Source: Ilumatobacteraceae bacterium
GTDB taxonomy: Bacteria > Actinomycetota > Acidimicrobiia > Acidimicrobiales > Ilumatobacteraceae
Direction: 5' to 3'
Length of the DNA: 64,000 nucleotides
NCBI GenBank assembly: GCA_033344875.1
Contig: JAWPMO010000001.1
Span: forward strand, 3,869,595 to 3,933,594
Below the pieces are notes generated by a model, which had not been told where the DNA came from, searched no databases, and was given only the letters and a program-made list of their open reading frames with translations. The position numbers and the translations under genes were made by a program. Below, one piece after another: positions 49,892 through 57,645 of this stretch (position 1 is its first letter; every line of letters begins with the position of its first letter).

Positions 49892-50638
49892 TCATCGACG
49901 GCGCCGACCGGACCGCTTGAGTCGACGGGCGAGGTCGTCGTTGTCGACGAGTTCGACCATCACCGACAGCGGTGTGACCGGCGGAGCGGCCTCCGGCTCG
50001 GCTCGACGTTCGGCGACATCGACGTCGCGCAGCCCGAGCGCCGATCGCATCCACCCGATCGGCCGTCGCCACCACACGACGGCCCGAAGATGCGGTTCGC
50101 CGCGGTCCAGCAACGTGGCCCGGATGTGCTCGACGGCGATGGGGCCGTGGAGGCGCTCGACGATCTCGAACGCCGCCTCGACGGCACTGATGCTGCCTTC
50201 GCAGGTGATGACGTTGCCGGACATCACCATCCGGCGGGCGTCGGCATCGGAGCCGTACCGCCGCAGCAGGTCGCCGGCCAGCCAGTGGGTCGCGGCGGGT
50301 TCGCCGTGGAGGAGACCGGCCGACGCCAGCACGACGGTGCCCGTCGAACTCGCCGCCACGTAGCGTGCCGACCGCTCCATCCTCACCAGGAAGCGGCGGA
50401 GAGCGGCGTCGTCGGCCGCGCGCTCACATCCGATCCCGCCCGGCACGACCGCCACATCGACGTGATCGAGGTCGTCGAAGCCGACGTCGGCGATCTGTCG
50501 TCCTCCCGGTCCGGCAAAGGTGCCACGGCGCGTCCCGACGACGACGACCTCGGCGTCGTCCATCGCGCCGAGCACGGACGAGAACGCCTCGCACTCGGCG
50601 GCGAGAACGCCGTCGTAGACCACGATGGCGATGCGCAC
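49892..50638 (-). CDS. DJ-1/PfpI family protein, nucleophile Cys replaced
   Basis: A 248-residue protein with a class I glutamine-amidotransferase-like domain: RIAIVVYDGVLAAECEAFSS, VVVPGGIGC-like VAVVPGG, and ATHWLAGDLLRRYG. At the nucleophile elbow, where relatives read xxCTGA, it has AASSTGTVVLASAG, with Ser in place of the catalytic Cys. A C-terminal extension of about 60 residues follows. It is probably catalytically altered or a binding protein. Divergent from rsgA. Confidence 0.75.
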   Translation of the reverse strand: MRIAIVVYDGVLAAECEAFSSVLGAMDDAEVVVVGTRRGTFAGPGGRQIADVGFDDLDHVDVAVVPGGIGCERAADDAALRRFLVRMERSARYVAASSTGTVVLASAGLLHGEPAATHWLAGDLLRRYGSDADARRMVMSGNVITCEGSISAVEAAFEIVERLHGPIAVEHIRATLLDRGEPHLRAVVWWRRPIGWMRSALGLRDVDVAERRAEPEAAPPVTPLSVMVELVDNDDLARRLKRSGRRRR

Positions 50639-50709
50639 GCATCCATCCTCACACGGCGGGTGACGATGTCAAGCGGCTCCGATGCTGCGCCGACGGGTAC
50701 CGTCGCGCC

Positions 50710-51717
50710 GTGGCACCCGATCCCGATCTCGGCTGGAACGATGCGCTCGAAGCGTCGTGGCAGCAGATCGGCGCGCCCGGCCGCCCCGGACGCGTCTCGC
50801 GCATCGATCGTGGATGGAGCACGGTGATGCGACATGCCCGTGACACCGAGCCGCTCCGGACGCGCAACTTGTACGTCGACGTCGCGATCGGCGACTGGGT
50901 CGTGCCCACCGCCGACGAGGAGCAGATCGAACACATCATCGAACGTACGTCGGCCTTCGTGCGGCGAGCCTCGTTCGACGGCGACCGGTTCGAGGCCGAC
51001 GCCTTGGCGGCGAACATCGACGTCGTGTTCCTCGTCCACGCACTCGGCTCGACGCCGAACCAACGGCGCCTCGAACGCGAACTGGTGCTCGCGTTCGATT
51101 CGGGCGCCGAGCCGGTCGTGCTGCTCACCAAGGCCGACATCGTCGACGACCCGGAGCCCGCCCGGCTCGAACTCGCCGAGGTCGCGCTCGGGGTCCCGGT
51201 GCTGGTCGCCAGCGGCCTGGCATCGCAGGGGATCGAACCGATCCGCGAGTACGCCGCCGGCAACCGCACCCTGGCGTTCCTGGGGGCCTCGGGCGTCGGC
51301 AAGTCGACGCTGGTCAATGCGCTGCTCGACGACGAGGTGATGGACACAGGTGCCGTTCGGGTCGGTGACCAGCGCGGTCGCCACACCACGGTCGCGGCCC
51401 AGCTGCTGCGCATGCGTGGTGAAGGGTGGCTGGTCGACACGCCGGGTGTTCGGGCGGTCAGCCTCTGGCTGAGCGGCGACGGCATCGAGCGGGCGTTCAG
51501 CGACGTGTTCACGCTGATGGACGACTGCCGGTTCCGCGACTGCAAGCACGATCGCGAGCCCGGCTGCGCTGTTCAGGCGGCGGTCGCGGACGGCCGACTG
51601 GACGCGGCACGACTCGACAGCCTCGAGCGACTCGTCGCCGAAGAGGCGGCGCTCGAGGCCGAACAGGAGCGTTTCCTCAGGCGCGGCGACCGACGCGGCG
51701 CACGCAAGCCCCGTTGA
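50710..51717 (+). CDS. rsgA: Ribosome small subunit-dependent GTPase A
   Basis: A 335-residue circularly permuted GTPase involved in 30S maturation. An N-terminal OB fold precedes G4 (VLLTKADIV), then G1 (FLGASGVGKSTLVNAL), a switch region RGRHTTVAAQLL, and G3 (LVDTPGVRAV). The C-terminal zinc motif is CRFRDCKHDREPGC. GTG 50710 gives a start MAPDPDLGWNDALEAS; the frame is open upstream over the divergent gene. Confidence 0.93.
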   Translation: MAPDPDLGWNDALEASWQQIGAPGRPGRVSRIDRGWSTVMRHARDTEPLRTRNLYVDVAIGDWVVPTADEEQIEHIIERTSAFVRRASFDGDRFEADALAANIDVVFLVHALGSTPNQRRLERELVLAFDSGAEPVVLLTKADIVDDPEPARLELAEVALGVPVLVASGLASQGIEPIREYAAGNRTLAFLGASGVGKSTLVNALLDDEVMDTGAVRVGDQRGRHTTVAAQLLRMRGEGWLVDTPGVRAVSLWLSGDGIERAFSDVFTLMDDCRFRDCKHDREPGCAVQAAVADGRLDAARLDSLERLVAEEAALEAEQERFLRRGDRRGARKPR

Positions 51718-51808
51718 TCCGAGGGCTGCGCCCGAGCAGGCCGGATACGACATCGAGCGACGTCGCTCACTAAGTTCGACAACGCCCCCAAACACGAAGG
51801 AGCGTCAC

Positions 51809-53140
51809 ATGGCAGGACTCGAGAGCACCGTCGACATGTTCGATCTCAGGATGTCGGACGACGCTCGTCCGCTCTACGAGAAGGTCAAGAAGTTCATCGC
51901 CGAGGAGATCGAGCCGAACACGGCCGAGTTCTTCCGGCTCGGCGAAGGCCGGGCGGAGCGATGGGGCTACGGCGACGGGCAGCTCGAGCTGCTCGAGTCG
52001 ATGAAGTCGAAGGCCAAGGAGCAGGGCCTGTGGAACTTCTTCCTCCCCGACGCCGAGACCGGCGAAGGTCTGTCGAACCTCGACTACGCGTACATCGCGA
52101 TGGAACTCGGCAAGAATCCGATCGCGTCAGAATGTCTCAACTGTGCGGCACCCGACACCGGCAACATGGAAGTGCTCGAACGGGTCGGCACGCCGGAGCA
52201 GAAAGAGCAGTGGCTGAAGCCGCTGCTCAACGGTGAGATCCGGTCGGCCTACGTGATGACCGAGCCCGACGTCGCCTCCTCCGACGCCAAGCAGATCCGC
52301 TGCAGCGCCGTGCAGGACGGCAACGAGTGGGTCATCACCGGCGACAAGTACTACGCGTCCGGTGCCGGCGACCCGCGCTGCAAGATCATGATCGTGATGC
52401 TGCAGACCAACCCCGACGGTCCGCCGCACAAGCGTCAGTCGCAGATCCTCGTGCCGATGGACACCCCGGGCGTCGAGATCATGGGCCCGATGCACGTGTT
52501 CGGCGAGGACGATGCGCCGCACGGGCACATGCACATCCGGTTCAACGACGTGCGCGTCCCGGCCGAGAACATGCTGCTCGGCGAGGGCCGTGGGTTCGAG
52601 ATCAGTCAGCTCCGGCTCGGACCGGGCCGCATCCACCACTGCATGCGTTCCGTCGGCGCGGCCGAGCGGGCGCTCGGCCTGATGGTCAAGCGGGGTCTCA
52701 CCCGCGAGGCGTTCGGCAAGCGGATCTCCAACCTCGGCAAGAACGTCGAGGTGATCGCCAAGGCCCGGATCGAGATCGAGGCGATGCGCCGGATGGTCCT
52801 GACCGGCGCCAAGGCGATGGACGAACTCGGCAATGCCGAAGCTCGGGTCTGGGTCAGCGCCGTCAAGGCGATGGTGCCGATCCGGACCTGCGCGATCATC
52901 GACGAGGCGATCCAGATGCACGGCGCCACCGGCGTGTCGCAGTGGACGCCGCTCGCTCGGATGTACGCCAGTCAGCGCACGCTGCGGATCGCCGACGGGC
53001 CCGACGAGGTGCACTGGTTCGTCGTCGGCCGTGCGGAGATCGCACTCTGGGAGCAGGAGGCCGCGTCGTACGACCCGAAGACGGAGTACTACGACAACCT
53101 CGGCTCCCACGAGGCCGGGGTCTTCTCCGGCCCGGGCTGA
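51809..53140 (+). CDS. Acyl-CoA dehydrogenase family protein
   Basis: A 443-residue flavoenzyme. An AAGGAG site lies 7 bases before ATG 51809. YVMTEPDVASSDAKQIRCSA is the FAD/substrate segment, GDKYYASGAGDPRC the middle domain, and LGPGRIHHCMRSVGAAERAL plus QMHGATGVSQWTPLARMYAS the C-terminal helices. The ACAD10/11-like pattern (FIAEEIEPNTAEFFRLGEG) suggests medium- or long-chain or hydroxyacyl substrates. Substrate not fixed by sequence. Confidence 0.92.
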   Translation: MAGLESTVDMFDLRMSDDARPLYEKVKKFIAEEIEPNTAEFFRLGEGRAERWGYGDGQLELLESMKSKAKEQGLWNFFLPDAETGEGLSNLDYAYIAMELGKNPIASECLNCAAPDTGNMEVLERVGTPEQKEQWLKPLLNGEIRSAYVMTEPDVASSDAKQIRCSAVQDGNEWVITGDKYYASGAGDPRCKIMIVMLQTNPDGPPHKRQSQILVPMDTPGVEIMGPMHVFGEDDAPHGHMHIRFNDVRVPAENMLLGEGRGFEISQLRLGPGRIHHCMRSVGAAERALGLMVKRGLTREAFGKRISNLGKNVEVIAKARIEIEAMRRMVLTGAKAMDELGNAEARVWVSAVKAMVPIRTCAIIDEAIQMHGATGVSQWTPLARMYASQRTLRIADGPDEVHWFVVGRAEIALWEQEAASYDPKTEYYDNLGSHEAGVFSGPG

Positions 53141-53160
53141 CCGTTCGGCGGCTCAGCAGG

Positions 53161-53526
53161 TCACATCGTGCTGGGCTTGCGCCACAGACCGTCCTCGTCC
53201 CGATCCCACCACGTCGCCGCGACCACGGCCGTGGTCGGGATCGGGCCGTAGACGTGCGGGAACAGCTCGTCGCCACCCTCGACTCCGGGCTCGACGCGTA
53301 CCTCGGCGTCGATCAGGTCGGGGTCGAGGTGGAGCAGGACGAGCTCGGCCGTGTTCGCGTAGAAGCGGTTCGCGACCCCTTCGACCTGGCGCGGATACGA
53401 GCAATGGATGAACCCCTCGTCGTCGAGGGTCTTGCCCCGGGTGCTGATTCGGTACTCGCCCGCGGCCCGGGCAGCTGCCCAGTCGTCCGGGAGAGCGATG
53501 TGGAGGAGTTCGTCGCGTTCGTTCAT
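53161..53526 (-). CDS. DUF952 family protein
   Basis: A 121-residue protein from ATG 53526 (MNERDELLHIALPDDWAAAR). The pattern YRISTRGKTLDDEGFIHCSY, then LVLLHLDPDLIDAEVRVEPG and FPHVYGPI is that of DUF952, a family related in fold to ADP-ribosyl-handling proteins but of unproven function. The upstream extension of the frame is Arg-rich and was discarded. Confidence 0.85.
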   Translation of the reverse strand: MNERDELLHIALPDDWAAARAAGEYRISTRGKTLDDEGFIHCSYPRQVEGVANRFYANTAELVLLHLDPDLIDAEVRVEPGVEGGDELFPHVYGPIPTTAVVAATWWDRDEDGLWRKPSTM

Positions 53527-53555
53527 GAGGCGTGCCCTTGTTGCACGCCTGAATC

Positions 53556-53915
53556 CTAGGAGACCTCGGGGGACCTGTCGGCGACCGTGTCGCCGAGCGA
53601 GCCGACGACGTCGACCGCACGATCGAAACGGGTGTCGGCCAGGCGACGACGCAGACGTTCTCCGGTGCACACCACGCGCAGCACAGCGCCACCCGAGCGA
53701 GCGGTCGCCGCTGCACCGAGCAGCAGTCCGAGTGCAGCGTCGTCGAGCACGGTGACACCGTCGACGTCGATCGCCAAGGCCGCTCCTGCACGGACACCGG
53801 TGAGCAGACGCTGGCAGGCCGCATGGAGTTGTGGCAGCGCTGCCAGGTCGGCGGTGCCCTCGAGTGCGAGCACGCTGTGGCCGGCCACCTCGTGGTGTGT
53901 GGTTCGTAGTTGCAT
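53556..53915 (-). CDS. STAS-domain protein without the phosphoacceptor Ser
   Basis: A 119-residue STAS (anti-anti-sigma-like) protein: LEGTADLAALPQLHAACQRL, AIDVDGVTVLDDAALGLLLG, LRVVCTGERLRRRL. Anti-sigma antagonists have DSSG at the phosphorylation site; here it is LDDAAL, with Asp where Ser would be, so it may act as a constitutively phospho-mimicking or phosphorylation-independent partner. It lies beside the Tad locus on the same strand, but with no clear functional link. Confidence 0.7.
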   Translation of the reverse strand: MQLRTTHHEVAGHSVLALEGTADLAALPQLHAACQRLLTGVRAGAALAIDVDGVTVLDDAALGLLLGAAATARSGGAVLRVVCTGERLRRRLADTRFDRAVDVVGSLGDTVADRSPEVS

Positions 53916-53961
53916 CAGCGCGCAGGGTAGCGAGGAGGTCGGAACGCAGCGAACGTCGGCG

Positions 53962-54330
53962 CTACGGCGGCTCGCGCCGCATCGTCACCGTGGCGTCGAG
54001 ATCGATGTCGCCGATCACGACGCCGAGCAGTGGGACCCGGCTGCGGGTCGTGTGCCTGACGGTGACCGTCACGTTCGAGGCCCCGACCGCGGTCGTGGTC
54101 GCGATCGGGTCGAGGTCGGTCGCGGCAGCGGCGGCGGCAGCGGCTGCCGATGCGGGCGATGCCGAGACCGCAGCCGCCCGCGCGCCGTCGCGCGCCGCCA
54201 GTTCGAGCGCGAGCTGGTCGCGCACGATCACCGCGACCTGGACCACGCCGAGGACGAGGACGACCACGAGCGGTAGCGCGATCGCGAACTCGACGGCGGC
54301 CTGGCCCCGGTCGCGGTGGGCGCGGGTCAT
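53962..54330 (-). CDS. TadE-like pseudopilin
   Basis: A 122-residue protein from ATG 54330 (MTRAHRDRGQAAVEFAIALP). GQAAVEFAIALPLVVVLVLGV is the TadE prepilin-type signal and helix. The rest is an Ala-rich stretch followed by a beta-rich C-terminus (VTVTVRHTTRSRVPLLGVVI). A minor pilin of the Tad machine. Overlaps the DUF4244 gene by four bases. Confidence 0.8.
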   Translation of the reverse strand: MTRAHRDRGQAAVEFAIALPLVVVLVLGVVQVAVIVRDQLALELAARDGARAAAVSASPASAAAAAAAAATDLDPIATTTAVGASNVTVTVRHTTRSRVPLLGVVIGDIDLDATVTMRREPP

Positions 54331-54530
54331 ACCCGGTCGGTGACCGACTGGATCACGCGGTCGAACAGGCCGCTGACGGCCGCGGCGCCGCCGCCGGCGG
54401 TCGCCCACGCGATCACCAGCAAACCGACGAGTGCTGCCGCCAGCAGGACCAGTGCGTACTCGGTCGTGGCCTGCCCGCGTTCGCTGCGCCATTCGACTCG
54501 GCGGGCGAGGGCGATGAGGAGGTCGTACAT
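54327..54530 (-). CDS. DUF4244/Flp-type pilin
   Basis: A 67-residue protein: a basic leader (LIALARRVEWRSERGQATTE) and a hydrophobic helix (YALVLLAAALVGLLVIAWAT). GQATTEYALVLL matches the actinobacterial Flp/DUF4244 prepilin cleavage and helix pattern; the processed pilin would be about 48 residues. It is the likely major pilin. Located between tadC and tadE, overlapping tadE by four bases. Confidence 0.85.
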   Translation of the reverse strand: MYDLLIALARRVEWRSERGQATTEYALVLLAAALVGLLVIAWATAGGGAAAVSGLFDRVIQSVTDRV

Positions 54531-54564
54531 GATGGAGCTCGTTTCGTTCGGTGATGTCGGACGT

Positions 54565-55050
54565 TCAGGGCGAGGTGCCCGTGATCGTCGAGATGGCCCC
54601 CAACACGGCGGGAGCGATGGCGAGTAGGACGAACGACGGCAGCGTGCAGGCCACCAGCGGGAACGACAGCCGCACCGGCAACGTGCGCGCCTGCTGCTGC
54701 GCCTGTCGGCTGCGATCGGTTCGGACGTCGGCCGCCAGCTGGTCGAGGATCGGGCCCAGCGGCAGCCCGTAGCGGTCGGCGGTGATCAACGCGTCGGTGA
54801 AGTAGGCCGCGTGGTGGCCGAGCCACGACGGCAGCGCGTCGAGGGCATCCGCGAGCCGGCGACCGCGATGCATGTGGTGGGTGACCTCGTCGAGCAGCGC
54901 GGTCAGCTCGGGGCCCGCGTGGGCGGCCGCCATCTCGACCGCAGCGGCCGGGGTCAGGCCGGCACGAACACCGATGATCACGAGCTCGATGAAGTCGGGG
55001 AGCTCGGCCCGCGCCGCGGCGCGCGAGCGGCGTTCGGAACGTCGGAGCAT
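54565..55050 (-). CDS. Tad secretion membrane protein TadC-like
   Basis: A 161-residue T2SF (GspF)-type protein from ATG 55050. LPDFIELVIIGVRAGLTPAA, then ALDALPSWLGHHAAYFTDAL and LQARTLPVRLSFPLVACTLPS-like C-terminal spans (LPVRLSFPLVACTLPSFVLL). It starts 2 bases after the tadB stop. It forms the inner-membrane platform with TadB. Confidence 0.8.
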   Translation of the reverse strand: MLRRSERRSRAAARAELPDFIELVIIGVRAGLTPAAAVEMAAAHAGPELTALLDEVTHHMHRGRRLADALDALPSWLGHHAAYFTDALITADRYGLPLGPILDQLAADVRTDRSRQAQQQARTLPVRLSFPLVACTLPSFVLLAIAPAVLGAISTITGTSP

Positions 55051-55052
55051 CC

Positions 55053-55724
55053 TCACGCCGAGACCCCGGCGATGATCCGGCGCATCCATCGCCATCCGCC
55101 CAGGTTGAGCACCCCGCCGGCCACGATCGCGCTCGCCCCGATCGGCGACGTCGCTGCGGCCCGAGTGGATGTCGACGTGGCCAGCAGGAGCGCGAGCATC
55201 GCCACCGGCAGGATCGTCATGACCAGCGCCGACAGGCGGGCTTGGGCGCTCTGGGTCTGCCGCTCGGCCGCGTCGGCAGCGCGGCTGCGCAGTGTCATCG
55301 CCGCTCGATCGAGCGGCTCGGCCGGCGGACCTCCGTTGACCGCGCATGCCCTGAGCACGGTCATGGCGAGGTCGAGATGGACCGACGGCGTCGGGCCGGC
55401 CAACGCGTCGGCGAGACGACTGCCGCGGTCGAGCGCCAACACGACCGCATCGACGTGCGGGGCGCAGCTCGGCGGTGGTGCGGTCGCTCGGAGTGCGGCG
55501 CCGAGCGTGGAGCCGCTGCGAACGATCCGGGCGAGGCCCTCGCACCAGGCCGCGACCTCGGCCGCCGTGATCGGCTGCGAGCGATGGCGGCGAGGACGGA
55601 GGACGCCGAGCGATCTCGCCGCTTGCGGGCGCTCCGCTCGCGGGAACCGGCGTGGACCGGGACGGGGCCGCACGGCGGCGCCGAGCGCGACCACCGCGAG
55701 CACCGTGCACCAGGCGGCGATCAC
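55053..55724 (-). CDS. Tad secretion membrane protein TadB-like
   Basis: About 223 residues from GTG 55724, which overlaps the tadA stop (GTGA). An N-terminal span (VIAAWCTVLAVVALGAAV), an Arg/Pro-rich loop, then the T2SF core: WCEGLARIVRSGSTLGAALR, LDRGSRLADALAG and C-terminal spans ALVMTILPVAMLALLLATS. Upstream frame residues are Arg-rich and non-coding. Confidence 0.78.
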   Translation of the reverse strand: MIAAWCTVLAVVALGAAVRPRPGPRRFPRAERPQAARSLGVLRPRRHRSQPITAAEVAAWCEGLARIVRSGSTLGAALRATAPPPSCAPHVDAVVLALDRGSRLADALAGPTPSVHLDLAMTVLRACAVNGGPPAEPLDRAAMTLRSRAADAAERQTQSAQARLSALVMTILPVAMLALLLATSTSTRAAATSPIGASAIVAGGVLNLGGWRWMRRIIAGVSA

Positions 55725-56824
55725 CGTCGACTCCGGGTGGGGTCGGCGACCTTTCGGCCGGATTCGACGAGGTGTCTCCCGACCGGTTCGCCGTCGCCCT
55801 CGACCACTTCGATGATCTCGCGCACGCTGCGGCGTCCGGCGGGGTCGCGAACCACGTGGACGACTGCGTCGAGCGAACGGCTCACCTGGCGACGGATCGC
55901 GGTCAGCGGCCAACCGGGAGCGGCCTGGAGCACGAGGGTCTCGACGCGGCGGAGACCGTCGACGGCGGCGTTGGCGTGGCAGGTCGACAACGACCCGTCG
56001 TGTCCGGTGTTGAGCGCCTCGACCACGGCGACGACCTCGGGCCCTCGGAACTCGCCGACCACGAGGCGATCGGGTCGGAGACGCAGTGCCGTGCGGACGA
56101 GCTGCGCGAGTCCGACGGGTTCGACGCCATCCACACCGGGCGGCCGGGCCTCGAGTCGGACCACGTGCCGGCGATCGTCGAGCACGAGTTCGCTCGTGTC
56201 TTCGATGATCACCAACCGTTCGCCGTCGGGGAGGGTGTCGGCCAGCGCGGCGAGCAGTGTCGTCTTGCCGGACGAGGTGGCTCCGGTGACGAGAACGTTG
56301 CTCCGTCGGTGGACGAGGTCGCGCAGCACGCCGACCACCTCCGGCGACGCGAACTCGTCGATCGCGACGCGGCGCCGCCGGTGACGTCGGATGGTCATCG
56401 TGGTGCCGTCGACCGCGACGGGGTCGACGACGGCGCAGAGCCGTGCGCCGTCGAGGAGCCGAGCGTCGACGATCGGGTTCGTCCGGTCGAGCCGCTTGCC
56501 CAGCGGTGCCAACACCCGTTCGAGCACGACGTCGACCGCCCCGGGATGCAGGTCGTCGAGTCGGGTGAGCGTGCCCTGCCGATCGACCCAGACCTCCCGG
56601 CCGCGGTTGACCATCACCTCGTCGACATCGGTGTCGTTCACCAGCCCGGCGAGGGCATCGAGACCGTCGAGCCGAGCGACGGCCTGGTCGATCACGACCG
56701 AGCGTTCGTCGGCCGGCGACAGCGGCGCGAGGCGATCGACGACATCGGTCACCACGGTGATCACGTCGCCGGGTACGCCCCGTGCGCGGGCGCAGACGTC
56801 GTCGACGAGACGGTCGTGGAGCAT
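55721..56824 (-). CDS. tadA: Tad secretion ATPase TadA/CpaF
   Basis: A 367-residue type II/IV secretion ATPase from ATG 56824 (TGATG overlap with tadZ). Walker A is VTGATSSGKTTLLAALA; the Asp box is VIIEDTSELVL; Walker B is RPDRLVVGEFRGPEVVAVVE; the His box is TGHDGSLSTCHAN. All motifs are intact. It powers pilus assembly at the membrane. Confidence 0.93.
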   Translation of the reverse strand: MLHDRLVDDVCARARGVPGDVITVVTDVVDRLAPLSPADERSVVIDQAVARLDGLDALAGLVNDTDVDEVMVNRGREVWVDRQGTLTRLDDLHPGAVDVVLERVLAPLGKRLDRTNPIVDARLLDGARLCAVVDPVAVDGTTMTIRRHRRRRVAIDEFASPEVVGVLRDLVHRRSNVLVTGATSSGKTTLLAALADTLPDGERLVIIEDTSELVLDDRRHVVRLEARPPGVDGVEPVGLAQLVRTALRLRPDRLVVGEFRGPEVVAVVEALNTGHDGSLSTCHANAAVDGLRRVETLVLQAAPGWPLTAIRRQVSRSLDAVVHVVRDPAGRRSVREIIEVVEGDGEPVGRHLVESGRKVADPTRSRR

Positions 56825-57465
56825 CACGCAGCCCGACGGAGCTGACGTCGCCATGCGCCGGGGAGCCGGCTCAGCAGCAGACCGGAGTCGACGGCCCGGG
56901 CGATGGCAGGATCGAGCAGCACCGTTGCGACGATCGGCGAACCGACCGACGCCTCGACGTCGGCCGGCCGCAACTTGCGCCCTGGTTCCTCGACCAGCAC
57001 GACCCCGGACGGGTTCGCCCCGAGCGTGGTCGCCCGGGTCAGGGCGAGGTAGCAGGCTCGGGTCACGAGCAGCGTCTGGTCGGCCGCGGCGATCAGCGCG
57101 GCGGGTGGTTGGCCGGTTCCGGCGTCGACGATGACGCCGCGGGGCTCGGCCCGGAGGTGCGCCCCCAGCTCGAACCATCGCCGCGGGTCGCGGTCGGGCC
57201 CACGGCGCCCGGCCGGGAGCACGGAGAGCAGGTCGGTCGCCGGCTGCTCCAGTCGGGTGAGGCGATCGGGCCCGGCATCGGAGCGAAGCCAGTCGTCGAC
57301 GCCGGGGCCGTCGGGTTCGGGCAGTCCGAGCACCGTCATCGCCTCGCCGGCGAGATCGACGAGCAACGTCGGGGTGTCGACGGCGAGTGCTCTCGCAACG
57401 GCGTACACGGTGGTTCCGCTCCCGCCCTTGGCGGCCCAGCAGATCGTCAGCATGTCGTCCTCCAC
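56824..57465 (-). CDS. TadZ/CpaE-like P-loop protein
   Basis: A 213-residue MinD/ParA-like protein with a deviant Walker A: WAAKGGSGTTVYAVA (KGGSGTT). VDLAGEAMTVLGLP and VIVDAGTGQPPAALIAAADQ follow. It positions the Tad machine at the pole in other bacteria. First gene of the Tad operon, with GTGGAGGAC as ribosome site. Divergent from the subtilase across 180 bases. Confidence 0.8.
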   Translation of the reverse strand: MEDDMLTICWAAKGGSGTTVYAVARALAVDTPTLLVDLAGEAMTVLGLPEPDGPGVDDWLRSDAGPDRLTRLEQPATDLLSVLPAGRRGPDRDPRRWFELGAHLRAEPRGVIVDAGTGQPPAALIAAADQTLLVTRACYLALTRATTLGANPSGVVLVEEPGRKLRPADVEASVGSPIVATVLLDPAIARAVDSGLLLSRLPGAWRRQLRRAA

Positions 57466-57645
57466 ATCTTGCAGGTGGAGGGGAAGCCGGACATCTCACA
57501 CTACCGGCCCATTTCGGAACCGACCGTCTCAAGGCTCGTCAAAGTCAGTTCAGGTTTTCCACAAGCCGGTTCAGCTCGGTTGTCGGCGTGTCGATGTCAT
57601 GTGCACATCCGCAACTTTGCGCCAACTCCCGGAGGCCGCACCATC

